Source: Anopheles merus (taxonomy: Eukaryota; Arthropoda; Insecta; Diptera; Culicidae). From it: DNA of 64,000 nt. Positions 1-13,090 of the stretch are shown here, in pieces. The notes under the pieces are model-generated. The model was not told the DNA's origin. It saw only the letters and a list, made by a program, of their open reading frames with translations, and ran no database searches. The DNA lies in the NCBI RefSeq assembly GCF_017562075.2, contig NC_054084.1, positions 34,429,397 to 34,493,396 on the forward strand. Reading direction: 5' to 3'. The translations under genes and the position numbers were made by a program. Every line of letters begins with the position of its first letter. Within the stretch, counting starts at the first letter, position 1.

Positions 1-535
1 GCGTCACTTTTCGAGATTTGTTGATTGCCATTAATCGAGGATGCTATGGAGAGAGAGAGATAGAAGGAAAGGAATAAGAAAGAAAAGATTTATAAGATGA
101 ACACACACCGAGCACGGAGGGTCAGAGTAATTTGACTCATCGGGTGAGGTGCTGATGCGACAGATGTGTTGGCTAGAACCATTTCCCAGAACTCGCAGAC
201 CCATGAATCATCTTCGGTTTCGTTTCCGAGCGTCCGATTAATTGTGTCAATTAGTCCGGACCGGCGTAGCGACTTGGTGCGGGTGACGGCGGTCGAGCAA
301 AGATTAATTTACCAACGGGGAGAGTTTTGCGCGTAAGCGCGTGGGTAGCACGGGGTAGCATTTGGCATACTTTCGCTTCAATTCTTTCTATACCTTGTTC
401 CGTTCTTTTAATCGAATGACCTTTGGGGTTAGCTCGTTGTGTAGCCCCCCGGTGGGAGTACGTTAATGACGCATGGGCTCAAGTTGGGCTTGTTTTTTTA
501 GCTCGAAAGCAGCAAAAAAAAAAAACAAGCACTCC

Positions 536-550
536 GCAAAGTATGCAATC
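536..550 (-). promoter_or_regulatory. TTGCATAC motif, partial site
   Basis: The plus strand reads AAAGTATGCAATCCGTA from 538, which contains the reverse complement of the core TTGCATAC. The AGGCG half of the motif is weak. The same 17 bases recur exactly at 2076-2092. Confidence 0.35.
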
Positions 551-2022
551 CGTATGACATTTTGCGCTTGTTAGACCGCTTGAAGGCTACTCCAAACATA
601 ACCCATCTCTCCTGGGGGCAGAAATACAATTACTTTACTTTTATAGAAATCACAAAAAGAATTAAATGTTGATTACTTTTCTGCGCGATAAAACATTCAA
701 CAGCGAGTGAAGGGCCATACCGTTGTTTGCAAATAATCACTCGCTAATAATCAACAATCAGAACCGCTGATTTGTCATTCGCTGTGATCACACATTTAGC
801 AGAAATGGATACTGTTTGCCTGTGTGAGTGTGTAAATATGAGTGCCAACCCCGGGAGGGTGATGGTGGTATTTGCAATCAGAAAGTGTGCCACCATCACC
901 ATAATCCAATCGTTATTGTTGAATCATTTATCTGTGTTGGGGTTGTGGTTTTCGGGCGTTTGGAGCGATTTTCCCGGCATCTCTCCATTCCAGGTCAGGG
1001 CTAATATTAGCGCGAATTAAAAGATATTTATTTATTTCACTAAACTTTGTGCTGGCGCATTCAATGCAAATGTGATGGAAAATCAAATCAAATGCGATTT
1101 GCATTGATAGTGTTTGTGTAGCGGACTGTGAATGGCCGGTGGGTGGGGGTTGCAATAAGTAGCGAACGATTGTATCATAATATAAGGGTTTAGATGGCTT
1201 AAAACGTCAATCCTATTGCAAAGCTCAGCTCAGTTTCTATTTTCCCTCCATTTATGACTGCTGCATAAGAGCAAGCAGGAACGTTTCTGGGGGCAGAAAA
1301 AGGCATTTAAATTAAATTAAAATTATCTCACATTGATGGTGAAAAGCTCGTTTCATCCCTTCCCCCAGCAGCCTTGCTGATCCCGTAAGCAGATGAATGC
1401 AATTTATGGCTAATAGCGAAACAACGAATTGTAATTAATTGTTTAACGGCTTCCTGATGTACGGCTGGAAGGCATAATATGGTATAATGGACAGAGTGTG
1501 GCTTACAGCAAGGTGTATGCTGTTCGTAATCGTGTACCGCAGTGTAGTAGGAGCAAAACACCGTACCGTAACAACGTCGCTGCAACAGACGATCTATAAA
1601 TTACACTCAACCACACAGTGACCGAGAGTCCTGAGAGGAACGTGGGGCGAATCTGATGTTCGTAAAGCGCATCTCTTGGAGAAGACCGAGGCACCGAACG
1701 CCTTTTCGATTCCTTTAAGAAGCGAAGGATTTATTTGCGGCTACTCATGTAAGGGGATGATTCTAGACCGAATGTACTTGGCAGTTGAGCGGAAGCGTTT
1801 TAGCGGGAGTAGTATAGCGGGACACGTTACGAAACGCATACGTAAGAAGGTGGAGGCTTTTGTGCGGGATTGGACGCGGAAGAGCGAAGCCCGTTACGAA
1901 GCCATGATATTGGATTGTCTGGAAAGAACCTTCTGGTTGGAAGGCTCCCAAAAGCGTGTTCTTGTTAAGCAAGCTAAACAAGCTGTATGTAAGGCCATAT
2001 TATGAACGTATTGCTTGGTAGG

Positions 2023-2092
2023 TTGCATAGCTGCAGGCGGTTGGCAGAAATAAAGCGTTACGTTTATTCGTCAGAAAGTATGCAATCCGTAC
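2023..2092. promoter_or_regulatory. TTGCATAC motif pair, opposed orientation
   Basis: Two related sites lie 35 bases apart. TTGCATAGCTGCAGGCGG at 2023-2040 is on the plus strand, with a variant core and a good AGGCGG half. AAAGTATGCAATCCGTA at 2076-2092 is on the minus strand, with an exact core. Either alone would be weak; the pairing matches the arrangement seen at stronger clusters in this window. Confidence 0.4.
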
Positions 2093-3656
2093 AGCTTTTT
2101 AATCAAGGAAACGATCTGGATAATGTGTAAAGTGTTGTAGATATTGATTATAGAACAAAATATCAAAATTAAACATAATTCATAACACTCATGATATCGA
2201 ACAGAGTAAAACAGCTATGCAGATATTAGTCCTTCGAGCCGGATTCAATGGAAACCCAGAACAAGAATGCCCTCTGGGCGATTCCCACAAACGAAATACA
2301 TACGATTGACCTCAAAAACGTTTGCAACGTCATGCCTTGTAACGAAATTAATAATCTCGAGCTCGTTGTAAATTTTGCTCTGACCCTGATAGAAGTTGTG
2401 GTCTTCCCAGTGGAAATGTCTTACATGCATGTGGCAATGTCAGTGCCCGGGGTAGCCAGGTAGCCGAACCGAATAGAACCGATTCCTTCATGCTAAAAGC
2501 TATGCACCATTACCATCATCAAGCTATCAACCCGTTCCACGAAAGTTCACATGATGGTTGCAATCAATCAAGGGTTTGCAAGGGATGGATAGACGCTAAA
2601 CGGTTGCGCGGTACGGTTAAGCTGACGAGGTGGAAAAATGAAGCTGTTAGAACACGCTCCGCCGCTCATGTTCAGGCACACACACACGCGCCCGCATAAG
2701 TTTCGTTCCGATTTATCACCCACTCGTTGTCAGCCGTTTTGATAAATGTGTTCGGTCATACTAAAACGAGGATCCAACGCGACACGAACGGAAAGACTGG
2801 AGCGTAAAAGAGCTCTCAAAATGTGAGCGACATTGGGTAAAGGTTTTTTTTTTAGGTGGATTTGTCTCACGGACAGTTGATTGGGTTAAGATGAGGAGGA
2901 AGATGTACCATACCGATATAGTGTTGTCAGAAACTGCTTAGTCACTCCTTTTTACCTCACCTCGGGGTCGACTCAGACCCGCAGGACCTTAGGTGGTGGG
3001 TGTCGCGCTAGTCGCAATGATTACCCGCGTGCTCCAAGAGCGTCTCGCAATGGAGCGCATTGCGAAGCACCACAGAATGAAGATTGACTTGTTATCACCG
3101 TTGCCTAGGGTCGTGTTCGGGTCTGTGTGCGTGGGCGTGTACGGAACATCGTGGCAAGTGTGGCGGGATTCAATTTTCGGATTTGTTAGGCATAGTTTGC
3201 ATACGCGACGCCCCGCACGACGTCCTTGCGCGACGCACGCGTGCGGTTTGTGTTGTGAAGTCGACACACACACACAAGTGACAGCTTGCTTTGATTAGCG
3301 ATGGATGTAATCAAAGTTAGCTCCGCAATCATGCACAGGGAGCGCACCGGAGAGTGTGTGGGTACAAGGCGGGTGATGCAGAACTCTCCTTTTGATGTTG
3401 GGTCTTGGCATAGAGCTCTTGTTCGAAGCTATCCCTGGTGTATGCGAATCGATAGCGATGTTCGCGAAGCCAGCAAGACGGGTGGTGAGAGCCTGAATCG
3501 TATTGGTTCGATTCTATGGAAGGAAAGGCGAGAAAATCCGCAATGTATCGAGAATGTGTCCCATCACTTCGCTCCTACCCTGAAGGTAATTAGAAGCAGT
3601 AATCGTGTGTTCGTTGCTCGCATTGTTTCTAGCACACAGCAGCTTAATCCTTTCCT

Positions 3657-3674
3657 CACACACACACACACACA

Positions 3675-3762
<88 letters not shown>
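3657..3762. repeat. (CA)n microsatellite
   Basis: About 106 bases of CA dinucleotide with a single G interruption near 3675. It produces spurious His-Thr and Cys-Val frames on the two strands. Confidence 0.97.
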
Positions 3763-3763
<1 letters not shown>

Positions 3764-4096
3764 CACCAGCACTGATCGATGGTACGGTTCACTGCACATT
3801 GTCACCAATAATAATCATTCCATTTCAATGAACCACACTCGAGAGACTGGAAACTTTGACGCATTCGAATGGGGTGCCCGCATCGAGTCCGGTGCGTACG
3901 TCTTCCACGGCAGTCGGTAACAACCGCCGGCAGGAATGTTGAAATACACTGACTGAGATTGACGTATCCTGAAGCCACTCGATAATGTGCAATCTGAGAC
4001 AAGCTGGTACGATACACAAAGCAGCCGCAGCCGATCATCAAAAGGAACTTATGAAGCGTTGCCGGATGCATGCATGTTGCCGTTTTGTGCGCCGCG

Positions 4097-4114
4097 TTGC
4101 ATACTTTACGGCGC
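4097..4114 (+). promoter_or_regulatory. TTGCATAC motif, strong site
   Basis: TTGCATACTTTACGGCGC, differing from the window consensus TTGCATACTTTTAGGCGC at two positions. It lies in non-coding DNA without a nearby partner. Confidence 0.55.
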
Positions 4115-7100
4115 AAAACGAAGCGTTGCAGCGTTGCAGGCAAGAGGTGAGGCTTCGGTAGCTGAAATTTGAGCACTTTCGGAGCATGTCGATGTCTTAA
4201 GGGATGTTAGCCCGGAAGTTTGCAAGCGAGTGGAGGTTGTTGAATAGTTGGAAAATTTTAATAAATTCAACCAACACAAACGGCGATGTAATTGGACCTG
4301 CGGAACCGTGGGGACATGCAGCCCAACAAGCGGAACGTTTTCTTTACGTTCTATTTCTGGGTATGGAATGAAAACATAAGACACTGGGCAGGTGGAGAAA
4401 AGCAACGAGAAGAAAAAAAAGAAATGCAAAGTTTTCCATAATCTTTCACGAGCACATATTACAGAACTTTTGCAGGCAGCAGGAGGACAAGGGAAGAAGC
4501 GTGAACTTTTGTGCAGCTTTTGCTTTACATTTTTAACCGCTCGTTACCTTCTTTTCGCTGGTCTAGTTTTGATGTTTTTGATCGCAAAGCTAACTAAATA
4601 TGTTTTTAGCATGGCATCGTCCGGTGTGGCTGTGGGCAAGTGTGTGGTAGTTATGCCAAAGTTATCGTCCCACTCTTTCTGTTTTCTGTTTTCTGCTATC
4701 TGCTCCCCCTGCCTAGAGGAGATGAAAAACTTCTTTTTTCCTATCGAGTGCACTGCGTGAGTATTTATTCGACCGACGTGCGATCACAAACAGCACAAGA
4801 TAGTTCCTAAGCCCGCCCGCTGCCCGTGGGAAGCTGCAATGTAGGAAGAAAAAACCCAGCCGCGCCACAATTTGATCAGCTGTTTCTGGGCTTTGCGCTT
4901 TGCGTTGCAACTTTTTCCTCTTTATTTCAAACGGCACTGACCAGAAAGAGAGAGCACAAGAAGGAGGAAATTAAAAACCGCAGTATTTTTGTGCGATATG
5001 TTCTTTTTTTCTGCCCTTCTCCAACCCAACATGTTTTTGGCAGCTTCGGCGCTGGGGTAAGGGAAAACCGGGCCAAACTCACTACACTATTTATCACCGG
5101 TGGGATGCTTCGCCAGCTCTCAAACTGCACTCAAACACACACACACACACACCCTGTGCTCTGTGTGGGTTTGATGTTTGTGCAATGGTAAAGTTTGCCC
5201 CCCCCCCCTCCTCCCTCTATTACCGCGTCTCATAATGGTCAGTATTGCGCTCGCTCGCTCGTTCAGGCGACTGTTTTGCAGCGTGAGTGCAGGCCAGAAA
5301 CGGCTCTTTTCCAGTTTCCACAACCCAGTGGTGCGTTAGAAGTGGTGTTGGTGGTAATGAAGAGCAAAAAAAAACACGCTTTTCTTTCTTGCAAAAAAGG
5401 CTAGCATGGTAAAAACATAAAAAAAGGAACTCACACACAAAGAAATAGAGACCGGGACCGGGGCAAAAGTTTTTTGATTAATTCCGATTCCGTTCCGTTT
5501 CGATGGGAGTAGTTTTAAATATTTAACTGTCCCTTGTCTTGGCAGCTTGTCGTTTGTGTTTTTGTTTCTCTCCTCTTCTGTTCGCACAGCACTTCATTCG
5601 ATTTTTCCTAAAGCCGGAAAGCCCCCTCCCCCTCCCCTTCACCCAACCGGAAGGAAAAGCGTTGTATTTACACAACTAAACCGATCTTCTTTTGATCTAA
5701 AACGTTCAAACGAATATCGCTCAAACCACCCGGTGCAGGGGGTGCAGTGTGGTGCAGGAGTTTTTCCGCAGCGGCCGAAGGTGGAAAACCACTGGTTTTG
5801 AGTGGCCAGCATTGGCCCCGAAAAACCGAATAAATGTGACCGAATTTGGGAATTGTGCTGCCATGTTTACAGTGTGGCTTTTTTGGGAGTCCGGGGAACC
5901 GTGACCAGGTCGAGTGGGTAGCAAAGTTTTATCGTCCAGCTAGGTGGTGTGCCTCTGCCTACCTTCCTGTTTTCTCTACAAACCCCCCTTAGGCTTCCCC
6001 TTAAGCCGGAAGTTTTTGGCCAAAAATCCTGAACTGGACCTGGTGATGAATAAATAATCGTTTAGTTTTAGTCCCAGATTGTCGGTGAAGCGCGGTCGAA
6101 ATGTTGAGGTAGGTCTAACACACACACACACACTAGCAGGAAGGGAAAGCGAACTGTACCTTTCGAACAGCACACTCACACACCCCCAGTTCGAAGTACA
6201 CAGTTTGAGTTTCTGGCTGAAAGGGTAATTGGGATTGATAGCAGCAAGATAAATGTTGCTCTAATGGATACAATGCACTCGGGCATTGTAGGGGATGGGG
6301 AGCTGCAGGAGCTGCTTTTTAGCTTGCACTACTTCCCCAGCACTGAAGGCAACGCTTAGCGTGCATGCGATCGTGCACACATTAATTTCCGGATTTAAGA
6401 AAAGGGGAGCGATTAGAAATAAAATGTATGAAGCAGCCTTGCACCGAACAAATCCTCCGTCCGACACCCCGACAGTGTGCAGTGCTTTGCTGTGTGAGTG
6501 TGTGATGGTCACATATTATTCACCACACACACACACACACACATACACAGCTTCTAGTGGTTATTCCACTCGCTCGGAGGGGAAAAACGAAGCACTGAAC
6601 GAGCAAAATTTATGTCGAACCGCGGCCGAGGGCTTGTAGAACAAGAGGCGCTTTTAAAAATTCATTCTCGAATCGTGCAATTTTACAAACGCTCCTCCCC
6701 ACCCTACGCTTGTCCGACATGAATGAGCAATGAGCGTGTCCCGATGTGGGTACCGCCCGTTCTAATGGCGGTAAATCAAAGGGATAAAATGGGATGGGAC
6801 AGACAGAAACGAGATAAAGCGACCGGAATTTAAATGCGCAAGGCTCAACGTGCGCGACAAAGTGTGCGGGTCGTTAGGATCGTTTAGTATCGAAAATCGC
6901 TTTCTGTGAAGAGGAGAGTGAGAGGCAAGAAAGAGCATAGAGCATGAAACATTATTTAAAATGAAAGAAAAAAAAAACTAAGGCAAACAGATTTTCGGAA
7001 GATTTGGAGTGTGTTTTTCCAGAGCAACAGAGCATTGAAGGACACGTGAAAGATGTCTTTTATTACGAAAACCATCATTACTTCACCGTTCGCAGGGCGC

Positions 7101-7635
7101 CCTCTGTGCAGCTCTGCAGCCTGAAACGCAGCAGGCCGCTATCAATCATGTGTGATGGGTCGGTGGGCGAAAGTAACATTTTTCATGCGGAGTTTCGGTG
7201 GTGGTGGGGATAAAAAATGATACCGAAGGATAACGGTTGAAAGGCACTCCAAGGTACTCTCATCCCCTCTCCCAGCTCAAAACGGATCGGCTGAATGATA
7301 GGTGAATTATTCGAGGTTGTTAATCAATTTCCGCTTCCGTAGATTTCTTATCGCCCGGCTGGTACGCCGGCTGGCCTGGCTCGACGTTTGTGGCATACAT
7401 ATCGGGAATTGGTTTCGGCATTCGCTTTGAATGCTTAATTTTGGGGAAATTTCTACACATTCTATGCGTAGCTCACTCGGTTCTAGGGTCGATGCCGTGG
7501 TGCTGTTTGACGTCACAGCATCCAGCAAGCAAGCGTTCTTGTACAATAAACTTAAAATAACTGGAAGTCTCTTTAATCAGTAGTAGAGAATTTATTAAGA
7601 TATCTTCAGGTAATTTTAGCGACTTCTTTAAATGA

Positions 7636-7788
7636 AAGTAAGGAGAAGAGGAAGATCAAAAATAAAAAAAGAAGAGAAAGAAAAAGAAGAAAAAGAAGAA
7701 GGAGAATAAGATGAATAAGGAATAAAAAAGAAGAAGAAGCAGAAGATGATGATGATGAATGAGAAGGAGAAACAGAAGAAGGATGAGA
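7636..7788. repeat. polypurine tract rich in GAA and GAT units
   Basis: About 150 bases that are almost all A or G on the plus strand, with GAA, AAG and GATGAT runs. Such tracts can form triplex DNA and also resemble decayed SINE tails of the kind seen at 45270-45330. It abuts the MITE copy that starts at 7791. Confidence 0.7.
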
Positions 7789-7790
7789 TA

Positions 7791-7997
7791 CAGGGTTTCC
7801 CAAGATTTGATTTGTTCCCGAAAATTTGCCCTAAGAGTGTTTCCAGAAAATTTCTTGATGCTTCCCATATTACTTTTTTATGGGTTTCCACAAATTCCAG
7901 AATTGTTTGGGTGAAAATCTATGGGATACGACGAATAAATCGTGAGACGAGCCCGAACAATTATGGAAACCAAGTAAATAAATCGTGAAACGCCCTA
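7791..7997. mobile_element. palindromic MITE, diverged copy A
   Basis: It begins CAGGGTTTCCCAAGATTTG after a TA (7789-7790) and ends with AATAAATCGTGAAACGCCC before a TA (7996-7997). The two ends are imperfect inverted repeats of each other and match the ends of the cleaner copy at 35088-35289. There is no coding capacity. TA duplications and a short palindromic body fit a non-autonomous Tc1/mariner-type element (inference). The right terminus is diverged, so the exact last base is uncertain. Confidence 0.65.
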
Positions 7998-9951
7998 TGA
8001 AAGAAGTGTAAGAGAAGGTACTCAACTTTACCGAATTTATTGCACAATTAAAATCTATCTACTGCTGCCAGATATAAGATAAAATTGTTTGTTTAACCTT
8101 CATTTTAGATAGGAATGAAATGATTTTAGAGTATCAGTGTGTCATCATTTTCTGAGTAACCTTACATAGCTCAATGCTTTCTCATTTGCTGTTATTGCAA
8201 TATTAATTCCTAGAAACATTCTACTACTGCACCAATGCAACACAATAGATAGTGCGATGTTTCATTTCCTAGTATTTGTCAGCGTTGCAAAAACGTGCCA
8301 GAATGAAGCGCGTTTGGGGCGCTAGAATAACACGTTAGACGCAACAAGTTTGCGCGATGCGATTGAAGTTGCCGAGAACATTTCAATAAGTATTCCAAGA
8401 AGCCTTATCTTATACAATTGCATCTTTCCGAGAGTCGACCGAAGCGGTCCGGTGACGTAGACGTACAGAGGGAATAATGCCGACATCAATGCCATTATCG
8501 AAGCCACACAGTGACATGCTGGTGGTTAAATATAACTTCTAGACGAACTATTGAACGACATTTCGCAGAAGGGAAGGAAGCGATTGTTGTTCCGTGAACT
8601 CAAGCTCAACATCAGCAAAGTAATTCCTGTAAATAGTCAGTTGCATGGAAAATCTGATTACATTTAGTTTAAACTTGTAATCCAGCGAAAAGACCACCGT
8701 TTTCTCGCGAATAGACATTGCAGTAAGGACTGAAAGCATCTGGTTTCCCATTTCAGCTCTTACCATTTCGAGTTGACCTGCCTTGAAAGAATCCTTGAGC
8801 AGATAAAATAAATCAGTTGAAGTACGCACATATGAGCACTCCACTTTACGACAACGGATCATCATCGTCATCAGCAGTTCAGCGTTGATGCGTAAATTGT
8901 GGCTGCTGTAACCATTCTAGGTGCACTGGCAAAAGATCCCAGCTGCCAATGACGAGCTCCCAGAAGCCAAAGAAGCCGTGTAACGTATCCCGAACCTCCT
9001 CCCTCCCGCCCTTTTGTCGATTGAGCGGGAGCCCTGCATCGCTGCATCCCAAAAGTGCAAAAGGGTGTCGTCGGTGCATCATAAAGAATCCGTTTCCGCT
9101 GCACGCGTTGCCAACACGCGTGTGTGTGCGCCTGCCTTTGTCAGCAGTTTGTACGATCATACCGAATGCGGCAAGGGGGGACACTCGGCATCAGGAATAG
9201 AACATAAATTCCATTTTGCATAGCCCGTGGGGAGTGTCCCCGGAGCAATCAGCAAATCGCAACGCGGGTGTCGGTTTCACTCCACCGTCATCGCATACAA
9301 ACAAAGGGCGACGCTTGGCACAGCACAACGGCCATGACCGCATACAGCACACAGAACCCACAACACAACGCTCCAACTGTGTCGTGCGTGAAGCGTGACA
9401 GTTTCGTGACAGTTGGGGTGCGTTTTTTGTCTCCCCCTTTTCACGCTGTCTCTCGCGACAGAACACACATGGGCCCCGAGAACTCCATTCATCTTTCTGT
9501 CCAGCGAACCCACAGCAGGGAAGGGTAGGACGGGAGGCTGTCACAATGCGATTAGCCCAAAAACCGAAAACAGCAGAGCAGATTTCCATCACAACAATGA
9601 CCTTGGAGGAATTCGCCGTGGCCGTGTCTTGCCACGAACGGTTGGGGAAGGTTTAAAAAAAACGAAACACCGCGCGACAAAGACTCGCTCCATCTGGTTA
9701 TCCGTTTTTTTTTGTTTTTTGTTTTTGCTTTTATTTTCAGCACAATATCCAATGCTCGAGGAAGCTAAAAGGCCAATACACGTCGGCACAACGGCAGCGC
9801 ACACATTTCCTGTAGCGAGCAAATCCAATTAGAAGGAACGTTCCGCTAACGCGGCCAATTGTCTACCCGTGCGGGGCGCGCTGGTTCGCGACTTTTGCGA
9901 CACTTTTCTCCTTGGTGGCGCTCCGCTGCAAGACGCACCGAAAACACTCAC
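7998..9951. other. no supportable gene; two orphan minus-strand frames
   Basis: AT-rich DNA to about 8300, then two minus-strand frames: 8548-8871 (107 codons, with runs such as LNVIRFSMQLTIYRNY) and 8322-8507 (61 codons, hydrophobic N-terminal half). They are in different frames with a stop between, and I recognise neither. They could be remnants of a gene or chance frames. From about 8900 to 9850 the sequence is GC-richer and open on both strands without any domain signature. Confidence 0.4.
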
Positions 9952-10018
9952 CGGCAATCAGCAGCAGGAAATTGAATCCAAACTGCATCCGTGTCATGGT
10001 AATCCGGGGAGTAATCAT
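9952..10018 (-). CDS. candidate first coding exon (signal peptide), gene unidentified
   Basis: On the minus strand an ATG in a good insect context (CAAACAATGA) at 10018 opens a frame of 22 codons plus one base. It reads MITPRITMTRMQFGFNFLLL followed by IA and the first base of a Gly codon. The basic start, the hydrophobic LLLIA core and a small residue after it have the shape of a signal peptide. A strong splice donor GTGAGT follows at 9951-9946, giving a phase-1 intron. First exons that encode only a signal peptide before a very long intron are common in insect cell-surface and secreted proteins. I searched leftward on the minus strand to the window edge and found no convincing phase-compatible second exon, so the product cannot be named. 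It could also be a chance frame. Confidence 0.4.
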
Positions 10019-11460
10019 TGTTTGGTCAGCTGGACTCGAATGCAGGCGTGGTTGGCAGTAATCCTTCCGCGGTCGTTTGCTGTTCCCTGTTTCCTTCGTG
10101 AATGGACACGGGCACTGGTATATTAACACACGTTATGCACTTCCTGTAGCATGGTGTTATGGCAGCACCAAACCACTAAGCACTAATTTTGATGGATTTT
10201 TTGTTTCACTTTTTGGCTTCCAAGAAGCAACTTTATTATGGTACGATCACTCACTGTTTATTTTCTTGTTTTATTTTGCACAAAATATTCAGAGGGAAAG
10301 CTTTAATACACAGGCCGATGTAATGAACAAAGACACAAACACAAGCAGACGACACCTTCGCTTTTCCTATTTCGCTCGCTTAACGTACGGGGACACTTTA
10401 ATTGGATTATATTCTCATTATCGAATCCCGTCCAGTGAGGCACACACACGCACACACGCAAACCGACACACCGACAAAACACTTGTAAAATTTAGCACCA
10501 CTTCCTTGATTGTGTCACTCCGATCGATGGGCGATTGTTGGACAATTTTGGCACGACTCGATTGGGGCTTTTTGGTTCAATAACCGACCGATAAACCAAA
10601 GCACACACCGACAAAGCACCACTTTAAAAGATGGTCCCTCCCCGGCAAAGATGCACCGACTACCGACCGCCGGACACTCTTAATTAGTCGAACGAAGCAC
10701 GCCACAAACGCCACCCAACTCACCCGAGCCGACTTTGAGCGACTACTAACTCGAACACCCGCCCGTTGCTCGCTGGAACAATCCGTCCGGGGCTCGATGG
10801 CTTGCTGTCTCGCACGACGTCGTTGTCGAAATAAATTGAATTATCGTTTCGGTGTACAGCCCCCCGGTGCCTGGTTCCTCTCCTGCAGTCGACCGGCGCA
10901 CGCCACAAACACCCTGGCTGCAAAGTGGATAATTTCGCTCACCATCAATCTTCAATCTTCGTGTCGTGGCGTTCGACTGGTTCGGGTTTGACTGCAGATC
11001 ACACACGCGTTAATTTTAATCGATCAATCAATGTACACACACACACACACATACACACGCGCGCGCACACGATCACCCAAGATGCACTTTTCCCCAGCTA
11101 ACACTGCTTCACACTGCTTAGTTGCACTTCCGTCACACGCAAAAAACACACTTTTCTGATTAGAAAATTGACACTCTCGATCGCGTGCCGTACACTCCCT
11201 TTCACGTGCCCTGGACGTTGCGAGTTGGTGAACCGAACGACACTCCGCAAGCGATTGAACACGCTCTAACCGTGGCAGAACCGCCAGCACCCAACCCATC
11301 AGCCGTGTATCATCAGCACAGCCCCGAATGAACAAAAACAACGAGCCGTACGAGCGTTCGGGATGAACACGATTGCCGCCGAGCGGTGGAGAGTTCACTG
11401 CCGAGCCGTTGCAGGCTGGACGGGTTCATCCCATTGCTGAAGCGCATTTAGACTCGGAAA
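10019..11460 (-). promoter_or_regulatory. possible 5' leader and promoter region of the signal-peptide exon
   Basis: This stretch upstream of the candidate exon has no long frame on the minus strand but looks like a mosquito 5' leader. It is rich in GTG/TGTG and A-rich runs and has donor-like GTGAGC near 10943-10938 and GTGAGT near 10256-10251. A candidate acceptor (TTAATATACCAG) lies near 10117. I see no clear TATA box or Inr. A short CA array sits at 11036-11053. The assignment rests only on context. Confidence 0.25.
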
Positions 11461-13090
11461 GTCCACTTCAGAGCACAAGCAGAAGATGGATTTGGCGATA
11501 GATGTGATGTGCGGGAACAGAAGAAAGTGTAGCAAATTACATAATCATCATACGAATGCGTTCACACACGTCCGATGACGCACGATTGCCGCAGATGCCG
11601 TGTCTTGACAAGCAGGACCAGGAAGACAGTTGAAACAACAAAGGGGTATTTTTTGTTGTTGTATGAGTCAGCATGCCTGGAACGTATATTTGCATATATT
11701 TTTCTTCCATCTCGGGAAACTAAACGTATCGTAATGCTCCAGTGGGTGTGTGTGTGTCGTAGACAGTGCACTGGATTTGCAATTAAAATCATGCCAGCTG
11801 CACCAAATCCGGCTTCTCCCGACCGGGTGGAAATGGGAGGTACATGCGCGAGGCGGGAAGTTCGAACCTTCAAGTGTAGAAGATTGAATTTCTATCATTT
11901 TAATTACACTTGGGGAATTGAATTGTGAAAAGTGGTAGTCAGCTCGGTTCGAATCGTTTCAGGCGCAGTTGCAATCGCCGCTAGCTAATGTGGTGGTGGT
12001 GGTGCTGCTGCTGCTTAAGCGATTGCTGGGAGTGTCCCGGCAAAGTGTCCATGTGGGAGACGTTCCTCGAGAAGCCTTTGATGGTTGCAATTAAAATCAA
12101 CCCACCTACACACACACACTTTCTCTCTCTCTAAATGGATGCATTGATGGGTGCAATTGAACGGTTGATGGTAAGCTTTCTGGTGTTTTCTTCTATTTCC
12201 ATGCACACTGATTGGAAAGTTGTCCCCACCGGTTCGCTGCCAGCGATCAAGCAAATGAACAACTTCGTCATTCGCCTTATGAGTGTGTGTGCATGTGTGT
12301 GTGTGTGTAAGTGGATGGGAAACTTTTCGGTGTTGTCAGTTTCAGCAACCGTTTCGCGTTCGATTGAGGGAACGATGGCGCCATCGAGCCGGGCTGTAGT
12401 GTCTCACTGGTGAGGGCGAGCAGCTCCTGTGTGTCTTATTTGACAGGTGGTGGACTCCTTCTTTTTTTGCTTGTTTCATCCTCTTATCAGCGTGAATGTT
12501 TTTGCTATTCGCAGTAAACCGAAGGATGCCAAGGATGTTTGCGAAGGCTTGCGTCATTGACGAAGTTCGCTGTATGTTTTTTTCTGCCTATCCTTCTTTC
12601 ATCGATAACGACGAGGGACGGAAATAGTGCAGACGGTTGTAATAACTCCACTGACATGATATTTATTTTGTTTGTTTGTGTCCCTCTCATAGTACGTAGT
12701 ACGGGTGCTTAAGAAAAAGCGACAGTTCTGACCGCAAAAACTTCCGCGCTCCAAATAGGTCGAGAACTTTGTTGGCCTTCTCTGTTCGCCGCTTTTTGCT
12801 TAAACTTCCTTAATAAGCACACCACAAAACCTTGAAGTTGTGGTGTTTTAATGAATCTCTTCAAACGTAGCAGTTCGCTATTCGCTGGCTGATAGCATTA
12901 AAGAGGTGAGAGTATGCAAACAGTCCTCAAATTAGGGCGCGAATGGGCGAACGATTATGTGCCGCCAGCACAAGACACGCTCGTGACGGGATGGTGAAGA
13001 AGCTGTCACCCCTGGGTGGGTTCTGGTGTGTTCACACCCAACGGACAGTCTGGTGTAAAAGGTTGCTGGGTGTGTATTTTTAATCGCAGG

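Larger units (their letters stand above)
1..7635. other. gene-poor tract, no supportable gene
   Basis: I see no convincing coding exon here. The open frames are short, lack recognisable domains, and several run through CA repeats. The tract is mixed GC and AT sequence with poly-A/T runs, short CA/TG arrays near 5130-5155, 6117-6135 and 6525-6545, a large CA array at 3657-3762, and four sites of the dispersed TTGCATAC motif listed separately. A frame at 1676-2005 (+) is rich in Lys and Arg but begins at a TTG and matches nothing I know. A minus-strand frame at 7307-7546 ends in a basic tail but has no good splice acceptor. Confidence 0.6.

Noticed and set aside
3301..3831. 176-codon plus-strand frame
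   Set aside because: A third of it is the CA repeat and the rest has no domain or plausible codon pattern.
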